Positions 16,194 through 25,830 of a stretch of 64,000 nt of DNA are shown here, piece after piece (position 1 is the first letter of the stretch; each line of letters opens with the position of its first letter). The DNA lies in the NCBI RefSeq assembly GCF_017255295.1, contig NZ_JAFKDE010000002.1, positions 372,001 through 436,000 of the forward strand, given 5' to 3'. Both the position numbers and the translations under genes were made by a program. Origin of the DNA: Nitratireductor aquimarinus. Its GTDB lineage: Bacteria > Pseudomonadota > Alphaproteobacteria > Rhizobiales > Rhizobiaceae. The notes beneath the pieces were generated by a model. The model was not told the origin of the DNA. It worked only from the letters and a program-made list of their open reading frames with translations, and did no database searches.

Positions 16194-18586
16194 GCAGGGT
16201 CGGGCGCGGGTTTCGGCGCCTGTCCGCCATCGCGTCTGGATGTCACCGCGTCGACAATGTCTCCCACATTGCGCAGGCTCACATCGCGTTGCGGGAAGGG
16301 TATCTCGATGCCTGCCTCGCTGAGCGCCCTGTAGATCTCGAACAGGAGATCCGATCTGGCCGACAGCACGGAATAGACATCGTTGACGAAGCAGCGCAGC
16401 TCGAAGTCGAGCGCGCTTTCGCCGAGCCCCATGAACAGCACCACCGGTTCCGGATATTTCAGCACAAGCCGGTGCGCCCGCGCTTTCTCCAGTAGAATTT
16501 CGCGCGTCTTTTCCAGATCGCTGCCATAGGCGACACCCACCGGCACGATCAGCCGCCCCGTGTGGCTGCTCAGGGTCATATTGGTCACGGTGCCGGCGAT
16601 CAGGTCTGCATTGGGCACGATCACCTCGTGCCGGTCGAAGGTTTCGATGCGGGTGGAACGCACGGAAATCTTGCGCACGATGCCTGAGTTGCCGGCCACC
16701 TCGATCCAGTCGCCTTCCTTGATGGGCCGCTCGATCAGGAGAATGATGCCTGAAATGAAGTTCGACACGATGGCCTGCAGGCCAAAGCCGATGCCCACCG
16801 AAAGCGCGCCGGCAACGATGGTGATGCTCGAAAGGTCCAGCCCGGCTGTCGACACCGCGATCAGCGCGGATAGCGTGATGCCCACATAGCCAAGCCCGGT
16901 CACCACCGCATTGCGCCCGCCGCTGTCGAGGCGTGTCTTGGGCAGAACGGTCGTGCTCAGCATGCGCTGAAGCCAGCGCGTCAGGATCACGCCGATCACG
17001 AAGATGGCGACGAGCATCACCACCACGCCGAATGAAATTCGGGTGCCGCCGAACTCGACACCCTCGGTCAGCAGGATCCAGACATCGGAGATGTCGGCCT
17101 CCCGCGCGCCCCAGATCAGGGCGAACAGCGGCAGCGTGGCAAGCGCCACGATGGTGGCGGCCGCAAAAGGCATCAGCGAGGAGACGGCCTTCTCCTCGCG
17201 AACCGCGATGTGCGAGGCCGAGACAAGCAGCCGGTAGACGGCAAGCGCCACACCAAGCAGGCCGAGCGAGCGGATCATGGGACCGAGTGCATCGCGGGCG
17301 ATTTCCACATAGCCCGCAAGGGAAAAAACGACGGCGGCAATGGCGGCAAGGCGGATCAGATAGGCGATCAGCGCGCGGGGATGAAACGCCGTGGCGTCCT
17401 CATGGTCCGCATCTGTGCGCGCGGTGGATTCTTCCGGCGGTTTGTCCGATCTGGCCAGAAGCGAAGCCAGTCTCCACAGGAGCAGGCTTCCCAGAAGGAC
17501 CACCGTGGTTGCCAGAACAGAGCGTGTTTCCGGCGCAAAACTGTAGTCCTTCTCCATCTGCTCCAGCATGATTTCCAGCGCCAGCATGCCGCCGAGCCCA
17601 AGGCAGATACGGGTCGCGGTCCGGGCCGCCCTGTCGGACATTTCAACAAAGCGAAAACCGGGCAGCGTGGGGGCGAAAAGCGCATGGCCCAGCCAGTATG
17701 AGAACACCAGCAACATGGGCAGCGTAAGCGCAATCGTGTTGAGCGAGCGCCCTTCATAGAGCGTCAGCCCGAGGCTGGCGAATGCGCCGAAGAAGAGCAG
17801 GCCGGCAATCAGCGGCAGAATGAAGCGGAGCGCCAGCGAAAGGCCGAGCAGCAGGTTGCGCCGGATCGGGCGGATCGCGGCATTCACCCCGGCATCCATC
17901 CGGCGCAGAATGAATGGCTGGATCGCCAGCAGCATCACCAGACTGCCGCCGAAAAGCGCCAGCGCGATCGGGATGCGCTGGCGCGAAAGCAGGCCGCGCG
18001 TCGGGTCGCGCACTGCGCCGGAAACCTCGCTTGCAACGCCACTCAGATAGTCGCCCAGTTCTGCAAAGGCGGGCAGCCAGCGGGTTGGCACAAGTGGCGA
18101 GGGAATGCGCTCGAACAGGTCCGTTCGCTGGCGTGAGCGTATCAGCTTGTCGATCTCGTCGATCAGCACTTCGGCGCGGTTGAAGGCCTGTTTTGCGGCA
18201 AGGATCGGCTTGTTGGCGGCGTCAAACGCTTCCGTCAGCTCGGCGCGGCGGGTGGCGATGGCGGGTGTTTCCTCCGCGCCGTCAGCCGGTGGCGGGCCGA
18301 GCGCATCAAGCTGCGCCTGCAGGGTGAGCGTGAGAATGTCGCCGCGCTCGATAATCTCGAACGCTTCTGTGCGCTGCCCCGCAATTTCGGTCCTCAGCGC
18401 CTCAAGCGCATCGGTGGAAGCCCGCCGGTTTCTGAGCGCTTCTTCCGCGCGGGCAGCCGAAGCATCCCACCTTATCATCAGCGTGTCGATGTCCGGCGGC
18501 GTGTCGGTCTGCACCTGTGCGGCGGCTGTCCGGATGGGGGCTGCGAGCAGAAGAAGGATCAGGAACCCGGTCCAAAATCGATGCAT
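16190..18586 (-). CDS. MscS-family mechanosensitive channel with DUF3772 domain
   Basis: This 798-residue inner-membrane protein has a signal peptide (MHRFWTGFLILLLLAAPIRT) and a periplasmic helical DUF3772 region to about residue 170. Some ten membrane spans follow. The MscS pore and beta domain start near SSITIVAGALSVGIGFGLQA and continue to IVSNFISGIILLIERPIKEG (~585-625). The C-terminal cytoplasmic part holds VRKISVRSTRIETFDRHEVI and IPFPQRDVSLRNVGD. Such channels release solutes under osmotic downshock. It probably forms a separate unit from the MFS gene upstream, 74 bp away. Confidence 0.92.
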   Translation of the reverse strand: MHRFWTGFLILLLLAAPIRTAAAQVQTDTPPDIDTLMIRWDASAARAEEALRNRRASTDALEALRTEIAGQRTEAFEIIERGDILTLTLQAQLDALGPPPADGAEETPAIATRRAELTEAFDAANKPILAAKQAFNRAEVLIDEIDKLIRSRQRTDLFERIPSPLVPTRWLPAFAELGDYLSGVASEVSGAVRDPTRGLLSRQRIPIALALFGGSLVMLLAIQPFILRRMDAGVNAAIRPIRRNLLLGLSLALRFILPLIAGLLFFGAFASLGLTLYEGRSLNTIALTLPMLLVFSYWLGHALFAPTLPGFRFVEMSDRAARTATRICLGLGGMLALEIMLEQMEKDYSFAPETRSVLATTVVLLGSLLLWRLASLLARSDKPPEESTARTDADHEDATAFHPRALIAYLIRLAAIAAVVFSLAGYVEIARDALGPMIRSLGLLGVALAVYRLLVSASHIAVREEKAVSSLMPFAAATIVALATLPLFALIWGAREADISDVWILLTEGVEFGGTRISFGVVVMLVAIFVIGVILTRWLQRMLSTTVLPKTRLDSGGRNAVVTGLGYVGITLSALIAVSTAGLDLSSITIVAGALSVGIGFGLQAIVSNFISGIILLIERPIKEGDWIEVAGNSGIVRKISVRSTRIETFDRHEVIVPNADLIAGTVTNMTLSSHTGRLIVPVGVAYGSDLEKTREILLEKARAHRLVLKYPEPVVLFMGLGESALDFELRCFVNDVYSVLSARSDLLFEIYRALSEAGIEIPFPQRDVSLRNVGDIVDAVTSRRDGGQAPKPAPDPA

Positions 18587-18660
18587 GGCGTACCCCGATT
18601 GCGAATGCAGTCAGGGCATAGTGCCCGCAATCGGGACCATGAACAAGGCGCGGCCGCGGG

Positions 18661-19836
18661 TCAGCGCGCAGCGGCGATGGCTGCAAACAGCATTAGAAGC
18701 GCGGCCATTGCCGCCGTCGCTCCAAGCCCGAACCCCGCATAGACCGGCCCGAAAGCGAGCGTCCCGGCAAAGGCGGCGATATAGGTCGTGGCGCTGTTCA
18801 GTCCCATGATCGCGCCCCGGCGCGTGGGCGCGATGCCGGTCAGCCGGACAATCAGCATGTTGAGGCCCAGATGGTTCGCCAGCCCCCAGACGAAGGCAAT
18901 GGCGAGCAGGGTCTCGAAACTGTCCGCACCCCAAAGGATCGCCAGATAGACCGCCGCCACAAAGGCGAAGGCGAAAGGCAGGAGATTGCGGACGCCCAGA
19001 TTCTGCACCGGCCTGTCGAGCAGAACCGCCGCCCCGAAACCGAGTCCGTAGACCAGCGTCAGCAGCCCGTTGGCGCTGACCGGCCTGCCGAGCGCATTGG
19101 CCAGATGGTCGCCGACATAGGCGTAGACGCCATAGAAGGAGCCCATGAACGCGCCGCAGGCCAGAAGCAACGGCACGAGCCCCGGCGTGCGCAGGGCCGC
19201 CAGCGGGGCCATGGCGGGCTCCTCTGAGAGCGTGTCCCGGCGTCCGTTGAAGGCGAGCACGAGAAAGGCGCCCACCGCCAGAAGGCAGACCAGCGCAAAC
19301 ACCGCGCGCCAGTGCAGCATGTCCGCCAGAACCGCCGACAGGGAGACGCCCGCCACGAGGCTCAGGGTCCAGCCGGTCAGGACGATGCCGACCGTTTCGG
19401 TCTCGCGCCCTGAAGGAGCGACGGTCGCCGCATTGGTGTAGATCGCCGGCAGCGCGATGCCTGCCGCAAGGCCCGCGACGAGTTGCGCCGCCACCAGAAC
19501 CGCCAGCAGCGGCGCGACGGCGCTGACGCCCAGCGCGAATGCCAGAACGGCAAAAGCCATCCGCAGCATGCGCCACGCGCCCAGCCGGTCGATGTGGCGG
19601 GCGAGGAAAAGGGCGCTGCCCGCCGTGCCCAGACCGAACGCCGCCGAGGCGATCATGACGCCCTGAACCGACGCGCCAAGAGAGCGCGACACTTCCGGCG
19701 CGATGGGCGAAAGAACAAGTGAATTGCAGCCGATCACCGCCACGCAGCCGGTGAGCAGAAAGACCGTTGGCGGAATGCGCGTGTCCAGCACAAGCGCCAG
19801 GTCGCCATCGACAGGTGTTTGATTGAGCTTCGACAT
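18661..19836 (-). CDS. MFS transporter
   Basis: The 391 residues have about twelve membrane helices. The MFS motif-A-like loop between helices 2 and 3 reads FLARHIDRLGAWRMLRMAF, and a GWTLSLVAGVSLSAVLAD motif-C-like helix follows. It resembles the arabinose/drug efflux (AraJ, EmrD-like) group. The substrate cannot be read from sequence. It is divergent from an Lrp/AsnC regulator with only 51 bp between, so that regulator probably controls it; an amino acid would then be a sensible substrate, which is inference. Confidence 0.88.
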   Translation of the reverse strand: MSKLNQTPVDGDLALVLDTRIPPTVFLLTGCVAVIGCNSLVLSPIAPEVSRSLGASVQGVMIASAAFGLGTAGSALFLARHIDRLGAWRMLRMAFAVLAFALGVSAVAPLLAVLVAAQLVAGLAAGIALPAIYTNAATVAPSGRETETVGIVLTGWTLSLVAGVSLSAVLADMLHWRAVFALVCLLAVGAFLVLAFNGRRDTLSEEPAMAPLAALRTPGLVPLLLACGAFMGSFYGVYAYVGDHLANALGRPVSANGLLTLVYGLGFGAAVLLDRPVQNLGVRNLLPFAFAFVAAVYLAILWGADSFETLLAIAFVWGLANHLGLNMLIVRLTGIAPTRRGAIMGLNSATTYIAAFAGTLAFGPVYAGFGLGATAAMAALLMLFAAIAAAR

Positions 19837-19887
19837 ATGCGCATAATGTCCGAACCAAATTAAGCTTCAATCGGAATTTGCCGAACC

Positions 19888-20427
19888 ATGAAAGAAACAG
19901 ATGATATTCACGCGCTGGCCTCCGCAACCCAGCAGCTCGACCCCATGGACCGAAAAATATTAGCCGTCTTGGTCGAAGACGCGACGGTCAGCTACGCGGA
20001 GCTGGGCAAGCGGGTGGGCCTTTCCGCACCTGCCGCGCATGAGCGCGTGAAACGGTTGAAGAAAAGCGGCGCGATCCGCCGGATGGCCGCGCTCATCGAT
20101 CCCGGCGCGGTGGGCAAGGGGCTGCTGGCCTTCATTCACGTCGACACAAGCGGCTGGGGCAAGACACCGGCGTTGATGGCGATTGCCGAATGTCCCGAGG
20201 TGGAGGAAGTGCATTCGGTGGCGGGAGACGCCTGCATGCTCCTGAAGGTGCGGGCCGCTTCCACGCGCGCGCTCGAAGGGCTGCTCGCCCGGCTCTACGA
20301 CACGCCCGGCGTCAAGGCGACACGCAGCTATGTGGTGCTCTCCACCTATCTGGAGCGCCCGCCGCAGCCGGGCATCACGCCATCCTGGCCGGTGCCGAAA
20401 GCCGCGCGGCCCGCCGAGATTGTCTAG
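19888..20427 (+). CDS. Lrp/AsnC-family transcriptional regulator
   Basis: The 179-residue regulator has an N-terminal helix-turn-helix (LDPMDRKILAVLVEDATVSY, then AELGKRVGLSAPAAHERVKRL, ~18-60). A C-terminal RAM ligand-binding/oligomerisation domain follows, with HSVAGDACMLLKVRA (~112-126). A 20-residue N-terminal extension and a Pro-rich tail (PPQPGITPSWPVP) are beyond the usual length. It is divergent from the MFS gene and likely regulates it. The 51-bp gap is AT-rich around TTAAGCTTCAA, but no clear operator was confirmed. Confidence 0.92.
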   Translation: MKETDDIHALASATQQLDPMDRKILAVLVEDATVSYAELGKRVGLSAPAAHERVKRLKKSGAIRRMAALIDPGAVGKGLLAFIHVDTSGWGKTPALMAIAECPEVEEVHSVAGDACMLLKVRAASTRALEGLLARLYDTPGVKATRSYVVLSTYLERPPQPGITPSWPVPKAARPAEIV

Positions 20428-20474
20428 ATCTTCGTGGAGTGCTTGCGGCTGCGATACAGGTCGGTCGCTTTCAT

Positions 20475-20525
20475 TTAGGTCTTGACCTAAGTGAAGAATC
20501 TGCTATGCTTAGGTCAATGCCTAAG
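20475..20525 (+). promoter_or_regulatory. Two ArsR-type operators spanning a promoter that implies a leaderless mRNA
   Basis: The perfect palindrome TTAGGTCTTGACCTAA (20475-20490) contains the -35 TTGACC (20482-20487). The -10 TATGCT is at 20504-20509, after a 16-bp spacer. A second inverted repeat, CTTAGG-N6-CCTAAG (20508-20525), covers the start region. Expected transcription start (~20516-20517) coincides with the ATG at 20517. Confidence 0.65.
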
Positions 20526-20861
20526 CAAAAGCCACTTATCGAACAGACTTTCGCTGCGCTTGCTGATCCAACCCGACGCGCAGTGATCCGGGCGCTAAGC
20601 GAAGGGGATGCAACCGTATCCCGGTTGGCGGCTCCATTTGACATGGCGCTGCCCTCCTTCACGCAGCACCTTGGCGTTCTGGAAGATGCAGGTCTGATCG
20701 TGTCGAGACGCGAGGGGCGGAGCCGTGTCTGTTCGTTGAATCCATCGGCTTTGAGAAGCGCCGAAGAATGGATGGCTTCCCAACGGCGACAATGGGAGAG
20801 CCGCCTGGATCGTCTTGAAGCTCACATTGCAAAGACAAGGACGGAGAAATCAGATGATTGA
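20517..20861 (+). CDS. ArsR-family regulator paired with an SRPBCC protein
   Basis: This 114-residue winged-helix protein shows QTFAALADPTRRAVIRALSE (~10-29), a recognition helix in MALPSFTQHLGVLEDAGLIV (~43-62), and the wing SRREGRSRVCSLNP. It has no metal-binding CVC motif, so it belongs to the non-metal ArsR group usually linked to an AHSA1/SRPBCC partner, which follows here with an 8-nt overlap. ATG 20517 is chosen because the promoter -10 overlaps the alternative ATG 20505. The mRNA would then be leaderless. Confidence 0.9.
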   Translation: MPKQKPLIEQTFAALADPTRRAVIRALSEGDATVSRLAAPFDMALPSFTQHLGVLEDAGLIVSRREGRSRVCSLNPSALRSAEEWMASQRRQWESRLDRLEAHIAKTRTEKSDD

Positions 20862-21372
20862 TAAGCCCGCAGCTCCGGCTTCGCCTTGGGAAACCTGGCC
20901 GCTGGACAAGGAAATCGTCATCGCGCGTGTCGTTGATGGTGATCGCGAAACGGTCTTTCAGGCGTGGGCCGATCCGAAGCAAATCGTGCAGTGGTTTGGA
21001 CCTGGGGGTTTCCAGATCGAGTCCCATGAAGTGGACATTCGGGCAAACGGCGTCTGGCGTTTCGACATGATCGCCCCCGACGGTACGCGGTTTTCCAACC
21101 GGATGGCGTTTCTGCGGATCGAGACCCCGGTTCTGATCGAACTCGATCACGGCCGGGATGTAGACAACGATCCGGACCGCTTCCGGCTTCTGGTCACTTT
21201 TGATGAGCAGGATAACGGCAAAACCGTTGTCACCCTGCGCCAGATGCACCCGACGCCGGAGCGCCGCGCCGCCGTTATCGGATTTGGTGCAGTCGAGTTC
21301 GGCACACAGACGCTGAACAAACTTGCAGATCACGTTGCCGGGAAGGCTGGTGCCGCAGCTGTCCGGGGCTGA
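20854..21372 (+). CDS. SRPBCC/AHSA1-domain protein
   Basis: The 172-residue protein has an activator-of-Hsp90 (AHSA1)-like START/Bet v1 fold: EIVIARVVDGDRETVFQAWA (~20-39), the family motif PKQIVQWFGPGGFQIESHEV, GVWRFDMIAPDG, and a C-terminal helix TQTLNKLADHVAG. Such domains bind hydrophobic ligands in a deep cavity; most bacterial members have no known ligand. ATG 20854 has ACGGAG 7 nt upstream. The ArsR/SRPBCC pair forms a two-gene operon under the two palindromes upstream. Confidence 0.9.
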   Translation: MIDKPAAPASPWETWPLDKEIVIARVVDGDRETVFQAWADPKQIVQWFGPGGFQIESHEVDIRANGVWRFDMIAPDGTRFSNRMAFLRIETPVLIELDHGRDVDNDPDRFRLLVTFDEQDNGKTVVTLRQMHPTPERRAAVIGFGAVEFGTQTLNKLADHVAGKAGAAAVRG

Positions 21373-21452
21373 CGGTTCGTTTTTGGCGTAACGCTTCTGC
21401 TGCCGCTTCCTCTCACTGTGTCAGCGGCATTCTGGTGCGGGGGGCGCAGAGC

Positions 21453-22196
21453 CTAGTAGTCCACCTGCGTCAGGTAGAGCCCATGCGGGGGCGCCACCGG
21501 GCCGCAGGCCTTGCGGTCGCGTGCTTCCAGCGCCCGCGTCACCGCGTCTGCGTCCCAGCCGCCTTCGCCTACACGCTTCAGCGTTCCGGCGAAGGACCGC
21601 ACCTGATTGTGCAGGAAGGAGCGGGCCGAGGCGCGGATCTCCACAAACGCGCCGTCACGGGTCACGTCGAGCTTTTCCAGCGTCTTGATCGGGCTCTTTG
21701 CCTGACACTGGGCCGCGCGGAACGTGGTGAAGTCATGCGTGCCGATCAGCCGCTGCGCCGCCTCGTTCATGGCGTCCACATCCAGCGGCGCGGCCACATG
21801 CCAGGCATGGGCGCGGTCCACCGTCAGCGGCGGGCGGCGGTTGTGAATGCGATAGAGATAATGGCGCGCCCTGGCGGAAAACCGGGCGTCGAAATCGTCG
21901 GCCACCTCGGCGGCCTCGATCACGGCCACGGTTTCCTTGGCCATGGCCAGCCGCGCATTGATGGCGTTCTGCACGGTGCGCGCGGTCCATTCACGCGTCA
22001 GGTTGAAGTGGGCCACCTGCGCCAGCGCATGCACGCCGGTGTCGGTGCGTCCTGCGCCAAACAGCGTAACCGTCTCACCGGAAAAGGCCAGAATGGCGTT
22101 CTCCAGCGCGGCCTGCACCGAATGATGCGTGGCCTGCCGCTGCCAGCCGAAATAGGGGCCGCCATCATATTCGATGTCGATGCGAAAACGCGCCAT
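21453..22196 (-). CDS. truA: tRNA pseudouridine(38-40) synthase TruA
   Basis: TruA isomerises U38-U40 of the tRNA anticodon arm. The 247 residues begin [18 protein letters not shown] (~4-21). The catalytic Asp is in [19 protein letters not shown] (~52-70). [11 protein letters not shown] and the C-terminal [20 protein letters not shown] complete the signature. ATG 22196 is chosen because upstream codons belong to the overlapping GNAT region. It is the last gene of an fmt–GNAT–truA run, 2 nt after the GNAT stop. Confidence 0.97.
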   Translation of the reverse strand: MARFRIDIEYDGGPYFGWQRQATHHSVQAALENAILAFSGETVTLFGAGRTDTGVHALAQVAHFNLTREWTARTVQNAINARLAMAKETVAVIEAAEVADDFDARFSARARHYLYRIHNRRPPLTVDRAHAWHVAAPLDVDAMNEAAQRLIGTHDFTTFRAAQCQAKSPIKTLEKLDVTRDGAFVEIRASARSFLHNQVRSFAGTLKRVGEGGWDADAVTRALEARDRKACGPVAPPHGLYLTQVDY

Positions 22197-22198
22197 GG

Positions 22199-22702
22199 TC
22201 AGAGCCCGCCAAAGGCCGGTGCGTAGACCAGCCGTCCTGTTGTTGGTGTCGCGCCCCAAAGGGCGGCCTGCAGCGCTGCGCACTGATAGTCGCTGTCGAA
22301 GGCGGCTGCATCCTCATGCGTGTAGCCGAAACGTCCGTAATAGGCCGGCTCGCCGAGCACGATGGAAAGCGTCTCGCCGGCAGCTCTGAGATGCCGATGC
22401 GCTTCCTCGACAAGCTGTGCGCCGATGCCCTGCCGCTGGTGCTCCGGCAGAACGGCAAGCGGCGCGAGCGCCACCGCCGGAAAGCTGCCGCCGCCACTCT
22501 CGACGGTCAGGCGCGAGAAAAGCACATGGCCGCAGATCGCGCCGTCATCGGCTTCGGCCACCAGCGCCAGCACGGCGTCACCCGCCGCGTGAAGGGCCGC
22601 AACAAGCCCGGCCTCGCCATCGCCGTCAAAGGCGGCGGTCAGCAGGGCATGAACCGCATCGCGGTCGGCCTCAGTCTCCGGGCGGATGGTGATGGCGCTC
22701 AT
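22199..22702 (-). CDS. GNAT-family N-acetyltransferase
   Basis: The 167 residues form a GNAT fold with the acetyl-CoA loop [20 protein letters not shown] (motif A, Q/RxxGxG/A, ~87-106) and a conserved [16 protein letters not shown], the YhbS-like subgroup. The acceptor is unknown. It is wedged between fmt and truA: its ATG overlaps the fmt stop in ATGA, and its own stop lies 2 nt before the truA ATG. It is therefore expressed with two tRNA-modifying enzymes, though YhbS-like proteins are usually small-molecule or protein acetylases. Confidence 0.9.
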   Translation of the reverse strand: MSAITIRPETEADRDAVHALLTAAFDGDGEAGLVAALHAAGDAVLALVAEADDGAICGHVLFSRLTVESGGGSFPAVALAPLAVLPEHQRQGIGAQLVEEAHRHLRAAGETLSIVLGEPAYYGRFGYTHEDAAAFDSDYQCAALQAALWGATPTTGRLVYAPAFGGL

Positions 22703-23634
22703 GGGAGCACGGTCCCCTTTTCAAGCTTCGCGCCCCGCAGGAAGTCCACCGCCTTCATCGGCTTGCCACCGGCGCGCTGCACTTCGCTCAGCCGCACCGC
22801 GCCATCGCTGCAGGCAATCGTCAGCGTGTCGTCCAGCACCTCACCGGGCGCGCCTTCGCCGCTGGCGAGCACCGTGCGCAGAAGTTTCACGCGTTCAGGC
22901 TTGCTGCCGAACTGCATTTCGCACCATGCGCCGGGGAAGGGCGAGAGCCCGCGAATGTGGTCGTGCACTTCCTTCGCGGGACGGGACCAGTCCACCCGTG
23001 TCTCGTCTTTCAGGATCTTCCTGGCGTAGGTCGCGCCGTCTTCGGGCTGCGGGGTGAGTTCAAGCGCGCCTTTCTCAAGCGCATCCATCGCCTTCACCAT
23101 CAGCGCCGCGCCTGTTTCGCGCATGGCGTCATGCAGTTCGCCGCCGGTCATGTCGGGGGTGATGGCAAGGCGCTCCGTCATGGCGACAGGGCCGGTGTCC
23201 AGCCCCTCGTCCATCTTCATCACCATCATGCCGGTTTCTGCATCGCCGGCCATGATCGCGCGCTGGATCGGAGCCGCGCCGCGCCAGCGCGGCAGAAGCG
23301 AGGCATGGCCGTTGAAGCAGCCAAGGCGCGTGCCTTCCAGAATGGCTTTGGGCAGCAGCAGGCCATAGGCAACGACAATCGCCGCATCCGCATTGAGCGC
23401 GCTGAACTCTGCCTGTTCTTCTTCGCTTTTCAGCGATTTCGGTGTGCGCACCTCGATGCCCAGTTCCTCGGCGGCGCGGTGTACGGGCGATTTGGTCAGC
23501 TCAAGCCCGCGCCGTCCGGCGGGGCGCGGCGGCTGGGAGTAGACGGCCACGATTTCGTGACCGGCCCCGGCCAGCGCCTGAAGGGTGGCGACCGAGAAAT
23601 CCGGTGTGCCCATGAAGATGAGACGAAGTGCCAT
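22699..23634 (-). CDS. fmt: Methionyl-tRNA formyltransferase
   Basis: Fmt formylates initiator Met-tRNA using 10-formyl-THF. The 311 residues include the N-terminal [15 protein letters not shown], the catalytic NxHxS region [20 protein letters not shown] (~110-129), the [14 protein letters not shown] segment, and the C-terminal RNA-binding domain ([11 protein letters not shown] onward). The start at 23634 gives the standard N-terminus. It precedes the GNAT and truA genes with overlap, and def is 137 bp upstream on the same strand, the usual fmt/def partnership. Confidence 0.97.
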   Translation of the reverse strand: MALRLIFMGTPDFSVATLQALAGAGHEIVAVYSQPPRPAGRRGLELTKSPVHRAAEELGIEVRTPKSLKSEEEQAEFSALNADAAIVVAYGLLLPKAILEGTRLGCFNGHASLLPRWRGAAPIQRAIMAGDAETGMMVMKMDEGLDTGPVAMTERLAITPDMTGGELHDAMRETGAALMVKAMDALEKGALELTPQPEDGATYARKILKDETRVDWSRPAKEVHDHIRGLSPFPGAWCEMQFGSKPERVKLLRTVLASGEGAPGEVLDDTLTIACSDGAVRLSEVQRAGGKPMKAVDFLRGAKLEKGTVLP

Positions 23635-23771
23635 GCCGCGTGTCCGATGCGTCCAGTAAACGAAATGAGCGCATCAGCGCCCATGCGGGTGCTTGAAGCG
23701 GATTTACCGGTTGAAGGTCAAGCCCCGAAGGCTGAAATGCCCGTATCGGTCGCGGCAGCAGAGGGGCGGCG

Positions 23772-24302
23772 TCAGCCGACCATGCGCGCGGGCGGGCGGT
23801 CCTTGGCGAGTTTCCTGAACTTGCGCACCACCATGTCGCGCTTCAGCTTCGACAGATAGTCGATGAACAGAACGCCGTTCAGATGGTCGATCTCGTGCTG
23901 CAGGCAGGTGGCGAGCAGGCCGTCGGCTTCCACCGTCTGCTCTTTGCCGTCGACATCGAAGTAGTTCACCGTCACGCCGGCCGGGCGTTCCACCTCGGCA
24001 TAGTAATCGGGGATGGAAAGGCAGCCTTCCTCATGCACGTTGCGCGCATCGGTGCTGGCCACGATCTCGGGGTTGATGACCACGAGCGGAGCCGGCTCTT
24101 CGTCCTTCTCGGCAACGTCGATCACCAGCATGCGAAGCGGCTCGCCAACCTGAATGGCGGCAAGGCCGATGCCCGGCGCGTCATACATGGTCGCCAGCAT
24201 GTCGTCGGCGAATGTGCGCAACTGATCGTCAAAGCGCTCCACCGATTTGGAGGTTTCGCGCAGGATCGGGTCCGGAAGAAGAACAAGCGGTTTGATGGTC
24301 AT
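23772..24302 (-). CDS. def: Peptide deformylase
   Basis: Def removes the formyl group from nascent proteins using a metal (usually Fe2+). All three motifs are visible in 176 residues: [10 protein letters not shown] (~46-55), [14 protein letters not shown] with the metal Cys (~92-105), and [11 protein letters not shown] with both metal His and the catalytic Glu (~138-148). ATG 24302 gives the family N-terminus [18 protein letters not shown]. It lies upstream of fmt on the same strand and is divergent from rmuC. Confidence 0.97.
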   Translation of the reverse strand: MTIKPLVLLPDPILRETSKSVERFDDQLRTFADDMLATMYDAPGIGLAAIQVGEPLRMLVIDVAEKDEEPAPLVVINPEIVASTDARNVHEEGCLSIPDYYAEVERPAGVTVNYFDVDGKEQTVEADGLLATCLQHEIDHLNGVLFIDYLSKLKRDMVVRKFRKLAKDRPPARMVG

Positions 24303-24455
24303 GGCTGTCAGGTAAGCCCTGACCGGCGGAACGTCAATACACAATGCCTGTTCACGTTTTGATCTTATAGTGCTATCCCGAATCCACCAGATCGCCCTGT
24401 GTCCCGTTCGGACGCGCGATGAGCGATCTAAATTATTGAGCGAGCATCGGAATAG

Positions 24456-24488
24456 CCGAGCCCGGTTTTCACCTTTCGGTCCCATGCT
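24456..24488. repeat. Degenerate copy of the ACCGGTTTTC-core dispersed repeat
   Basis: CCGAGCCCGGTTTTCACC followed by TTTCGGTCCCATGCT matches, with several changes, the repeat consensus seen cleanly at 50428-50466 and 54471-54508. It sits in the def/rmuC divergent gap, about 24 nt before the rmuC ATG. Confidence 0.5.
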
Positions 24489-24511
24489 TCCAACATGGCG
24501 GGATAAAGAAG

Positions 24512-25771
24512 ATGTCCGACATTTTCGCAGCACCGGTGGCGCAGCTCGGCGCGAGCACCTTCACGCTGGGGCAGCTGTTGCTGGCTGGCGGCGCTCTGCT
24601 CTTTGGTCTCATGGTCCTGCTGATCGCCGGGCTCTGGCGCGCTGCACGGGCGCGCGCGGTCGCAGCCGCGGAAGCGGCGCAACATGCCCGCGAGGCCGAG
24701 GCGCGCATGGTCGAGCTCACACGGGCGCAGGCCGAGTTGCAGGGGCGCATGGGGTCGATTGCCGAAGTGTTCGGCAACCGGCAGGCCGAACTCACCCGCG
24801 CCCTGTCGGAGCGGCTTGATGGCATGAGCACGCGCCTTGGCCAGTCCATTAACCAGCAAACCAAGTCGACACATGAGAATCTGGCGAAGCTGCAGGAGCG
24901 GCTGGCGGTCATCGACACCGCACAGAACAACATCCAGTCGCTTGCCGGCCAGGTGGTGCAGCTCCAGCAGATCCTCTCCAACAAGCAGACGCGCGGGGCC
25001 TTTGGCCAGTCTCGCATGGAGGCGATCATTGCCGATGGCCTTCCGCATGGGGCCTATGAGTTTCAGGCCACGCTCTCCAATGGCAGCCGGCCCGACTGCG
25101 TGGTTAAGATGCCCAATGACGCGCCGTCGCTGGTGATCGACGCCAAGTTTCCGCTCGAGGCGTGGAACGCCATTCGCGCCGCCTCGGAAGGCGAGGGCGG
25201 CAGTCCCGAAGCGCGCAAGGGGGCGGAGGCGGCGTTCCGGCGCGATATCGATGTGCATATCAGGGCGATTTCGGAAAAGTATCTTCTCACTGGCGAAACG
25301 CAGGACACGGCGTTCATGTTCGTGCCGTCGGAATCGATCTTCGCAGAGATCCACGAGAATTTCGAAAACCTCGTTCAGCGCGCCCACCGCGCCCGCGTGG
25401 TGATCGTTTCTCCGTCGCTGCTCATGCTGTCCATCCAGGTGATCCAGGCAGTGCTCAAGGATGCGCGCATGCGTGAGCAGGCGCATCTGATTCAGGCCGA
25501 GGTGGTGCGGCTGATGCAGGATGTGGGCCGGCTCGATGAAAGGGTGCGCAAGCTGCAAACCCATTTCATGCAGGCCAACCGCGACATCGATCAGATCCTG
25601 ACCTCGACCGAAAAGGTCACCAAGCGCGGCGAGAAGATCGAGGCGCTGGAACTGGGCGCGGGCGAGGCGGAGAAACCGGCAAAGGACGACAATCGCCTTG
25701 CGCCAAAACCGCCGACCGGCGAGGGCGGTCCCGGCTCCGGCCAGCTACGCCTGCGCGTCGTGGATGAATAG
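24512..25771 (+). CDS. rmuC: DNA recombination protein RmuC
   Basis: The 419 residues have an N-terminal membrane anchor ([21 protein letters not shown], ~24-44), a long coiled coil (~50-150), and a nuclease-like RmuC domain. The domain shows [17 protein letters not shown] (a PD-(D/E)XK-like DxK element), [15 protein letters not shown] and [20 protein letters not shown]. RmuC limits inversions at short inverted repeats in E. coli, which is of interest given how many inverted repeats this window holds. The start follows an AAAGAAG site. The stop codon abuts an ArsR operator for the next operon. Confidence 0.94.
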   Translation: MSDIFAAPVAQLGASTFTLGQLLLAGGALLFGLMVLLIAGLWRAARARAVAAAEAAQHAREAEARMVELTRAQAELQGRMGSIAEVFGNRQAELTRALSERLDGMSTRLGQSINQQTKSTHENLAKLQERLAVIDTAQNNIQSLAGQVVQLQQILSNKQTRGAFGQSRMEAIIADGLPHGAYEFQATLSNGSRPDCVVKMPNDAPSLVIDAKFPLEAWNAIRAASEGEGGSPEARKGAEAAFRRDIDVHIRAISEKYLLTGETQDTAFMFVPSESIFAEIHENFENLVQRAHRARVVIVSPSLLMLSIQVIQAVLKDARMREQAHLIQAEVVRLMQDVGRLDERVRKLQTHFMQANRDIDQILTSTEKVTKRGEKIEALELGAGEAEKPAKDDNRLAPKPPTGEGGPGSGQLRLRVVDE

Positions 25772-25799
25772 TTCGAATATTTTCGAAATAAGATTGACA
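25772..25799 (+). promoter_or_regulatory. ArsR-type inverted repeat and -35 element
   Basis: TTCGAA-TATT-TTCGAA (25772-25787) is a perfect inverted repeat that starts right after the rmuC stop. TTGACA (25794-25799) follows 6 bp later as a full-consensus -35. The -10 is not clear; the best candidate is around TTTAGG at 25815-25820. The site lies about 45 bp before the ArsR start codon, fitting autoregulation. Confidence 0.55.
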
Positions 25800-25830
25800 G
25801 TGCGGGCGCTGGGATTTAGGCGTCCGTACC

